64,000 bases of DNA, from NCBI GenBank assembly GCA_013398295.1, contig VZSF01003931.1:311211-375210 (forward strand), read 5' to 3'. Both the position numbers and the translations under genes were made by a program. Shown here piece after piece: positions 62,081 to 64,000 of this stretch. The notes under the pieces are model-generated. The model was not told where the DNA came from. It saw only the letters and a program-made list of their open reading frames with translations, and made no database searches. Numbering within the stretch: position 1 is the stretch's first letter; each line of letters starts with the position of its first letter. Source of the stretch: Chionis minor (taxonomy: Eukaryota; Chordata; Aves; Charadriiformes; Chionididae).

Positions 62081-64000
62081 CAAAAATCAGACCGAACTGT
62101 CCAAAATGGCACTTGTTCATGGCATTTACATATGAAATTAGTTCTAAGCAATTGCTCAAAGGCTTTATGAAATTCCAAACAGCTTGAATAGGGAGAGTAG
62201 GAGATGTCAAAGTGTACCTGTGCCCAAAATTACCATGTCTCCTGCCCTGTACCTGGGAAACACTCTATCAAACCACAGGCAGGGTGGATACAGTGACAGA
62301 CTGAGATGTCTAAATGGAGTAGTCTACGTGCTGGTATCTACACGTGATTCACACGTCGGCAGTCCGATCATAACCAGCAGAAACCTAGCTGATACAATCA
62401 ATGGATATGGGAATGATTCAACTCACCCTTAAATAGAGCGCAAGAGCTGGAGAACTGAACAGCTTATAACAGTCTTTTGATAGAGGATGGGCATCTTCCT
62501 CATGTGTAGGCATGCGCTGCTAGCTATCCTTATCTGGAGCACAATCCCAACATAGCAAGAAGTGGCAGATGTCCACTGGAGTGATAAGCGTAGGATGAGC
62601 TAGTCTGCAGTGCCTACAAGAGCATTTTTTCCCCAGTAAACTTCCCACTTATAACTGATTAGAGTAAGATCAGAGCAAGCTCGTGGGGATTGCATGACCC
62701 GCAGCATGAATCTCATCTCTCTGAGGTGTCTTCCCATTCTAATCTGATTAACTGAGCAGTCAGGTTCACAACATCATGTTTTCTGATACGGCCTGTAACT
62801 TCTGGTTTACTGCTTTTCAGAGATGATTGTGACCCATTACTCAGGGTATAGTAATGGGTGAAGAATTTGACAACCTAAACTGCTGTTTTTGATGTATGAC
62901 AAAGTAGAGATTAACTGCTGTTACATTAGAGCCCTGGTAGCTCTTGAGAAAGAACATACCAGAAACGCGTATGGTAATTTCTTGGTGACACCTTTGCTAG
63001 CTCACTGAAATGTATGGGTGTACCTTAGCATAAGGGAAAACAGTAGATTCTGGATATACTGAAAGGTGATTGCTTTGGCGAGAGACAAACAAAGCAAAAC
63101 TTCTTGATTTTCCTCTGAAAAAGCCTCTATTCATTCTAGTTTCCAGACTGTATGCCAAATCCTGCTTGCTTCAGACAATTTTCCATTAACTTACTTGGGA
63201 GGACTCTGAACGCGTACAATTGCAGTAGAGTCGATAATGTGGCCCAGATTCAGGTTTTCATCAGTATTTGGAGTGTCTCCGTTTGTGTTGCGGTCCCATC
63301 GAGATTTTTTGTTTTAGCCAATTGTACCCTCTTCAATCCTGGGAAGAAACACCTACTAGCCTCTTGAATTTCTTTTCAAATAAACCTCAATAGCAGTTCT
63401 TTATTTTAGTGATGACAATGTGTTTTAGTGATAAAAGATCAGACCCAAACTCCATCAAGAGTAAGGAATAATTCCATGGATTTCAGGAACTACAGGTCTG
63501 TGTGGTTCACGCTCTGGTGACTATGCTGTTTGGCAGCACCAGCGTAACCAAAGATTCCTGTTACTTCATTTTTAAGTATTGCTTTAGAATTTCACCTCAG
63601 TCATGGCCCTAGTGTTTGCCTTTTGCCTGTCTTCCCTCTGTCATCTTTTTCTTCTGAAATGGTGGCAGTCATGGTTTTCCTCTGTATGGAGGGAGAAGCA
63701 CGTGGCAGTCGAAGGGTGGGGTTGCCAAGAGGTTCCTGGAGACAGGGCTGAAGACAGGGCTGGGAAACTGTTGATGAGGCTTGTTTAAATCATGGGGGTG
63801 ATCAGGGAGTGTGCTGAAAAGGCTGGGAGATGTTCAGATCAGTGGGAGGAAGTAGAAACTTTGGGACTCGTTTTAATTGAGCTGGCAGATACAAATTATG
63901 TGAGTTGTGCTAGACAAAAATGATGGATATGTGCGTCTCCAGATTGAAGGTAATGTATGCATTGTAATGGAAGGATTCACGTGAGACTGGTCTAGTCTCC

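Larger units (their letters stand above)
60916..64000. other. Non-coding stretch to window end
   Basis: AT-rich, with frames under 95 codons and no recognised gene. It contains an 18-bp tandem pair (61656-61691) and two AP-1-like sites (62051-62080). Confidence 0.55.

Noticed and set aside
1..64000. LTR retrovirus-like elements, tRNA-derived SINEs, telomeric TTAGGG arrays, CRISPR arrays, rRNA or tRNA genes
   Set aside because: I looked for their hallmarks (paired LTRs with primer sites, A/B boxes, tandem TTAGGG, regularly spaced repeats) and found none by eye. A library-based repeat search could still reveal degraded copies.

Overview
This is eukaryotic, almost certainly bird, nuclear DNA. 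The deciding evidence is seven CR1-type non-LTR retrotransposon (LINE) fragments. They carry the CR1 hallmarks: a 3' end made of ATTCTATG octamers, reverse-transcriptase motifs ([20 protein letters not shown]) and the ORF2 C-terminal signature [12 protein letters not shown]. They add up to roughly 4 kb, the modest repeat load expected of an avian genome. I see no bacterial-style operons, no ribosome-binding-site-led genes, no CRISPR array and no rRNA or tRNA gene. The species cannot be named from this window.

Apart from the CR1 copies I cannot support any protein-coding gene. The background is AT-rich, every non-CR1 reading frame is short, and none resembles a protein family I recognise. The window is best read as intergenic DNA or the inside of a very large intron.

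Layout. 1-1490: unannotated. 1491-2163: CR1 copy A (minus). 2164-14687: AT-rich DNA with microsatellites and a minus-strand G-rich tract. 14688-15440: CR1 copy B (minus). 15441-28114: no recognised feature. 28115-28430: CR1 copy C (minus). 28431-32223: one GC-rich block and simple repeats. 32224-33117: CR1 copy D (plus), lacking its 3' tip. 33118-55573: the longest CR1-free stretch, with an exon-like segment, a CpG-rich block, a strong hairpin, a perfect 46-bp tandem duplication and a poly-T tract next to the only ambiguous base. 55574-55832: CR1 copy E (plus). 55833-58103: a GC-rich block and an AT-rich palindromic patch. 58104-59169: CR1 copy F (plus), the best preserved. 60801-60915: CR1 copy G (plus), a 3' stub. 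60916-64000: a few small repeats.

The CR1 copies fall into at least four 3'-end types: A and E; B and F; D and G; and C alone. B and F share an identical 7-bp-stem hairpin in the 3' UTR. F is open from its 5' truncation point to the natural ORF2 stop and is probably the youngest insertion. A, B, D and E are broken by frameshifts or nonsense changes.

I found no convincing new multi-gene system. The items most worth a second look are the 40666-40712 hairpin, two segments framed by good splice-site consensus (36322-36501 plus; 54951-55167 minus), the CpG-rich blocks, the minus-strand G-quadruplex candidate and the 46-bp tandem duplication. All functional readings of these are inference.
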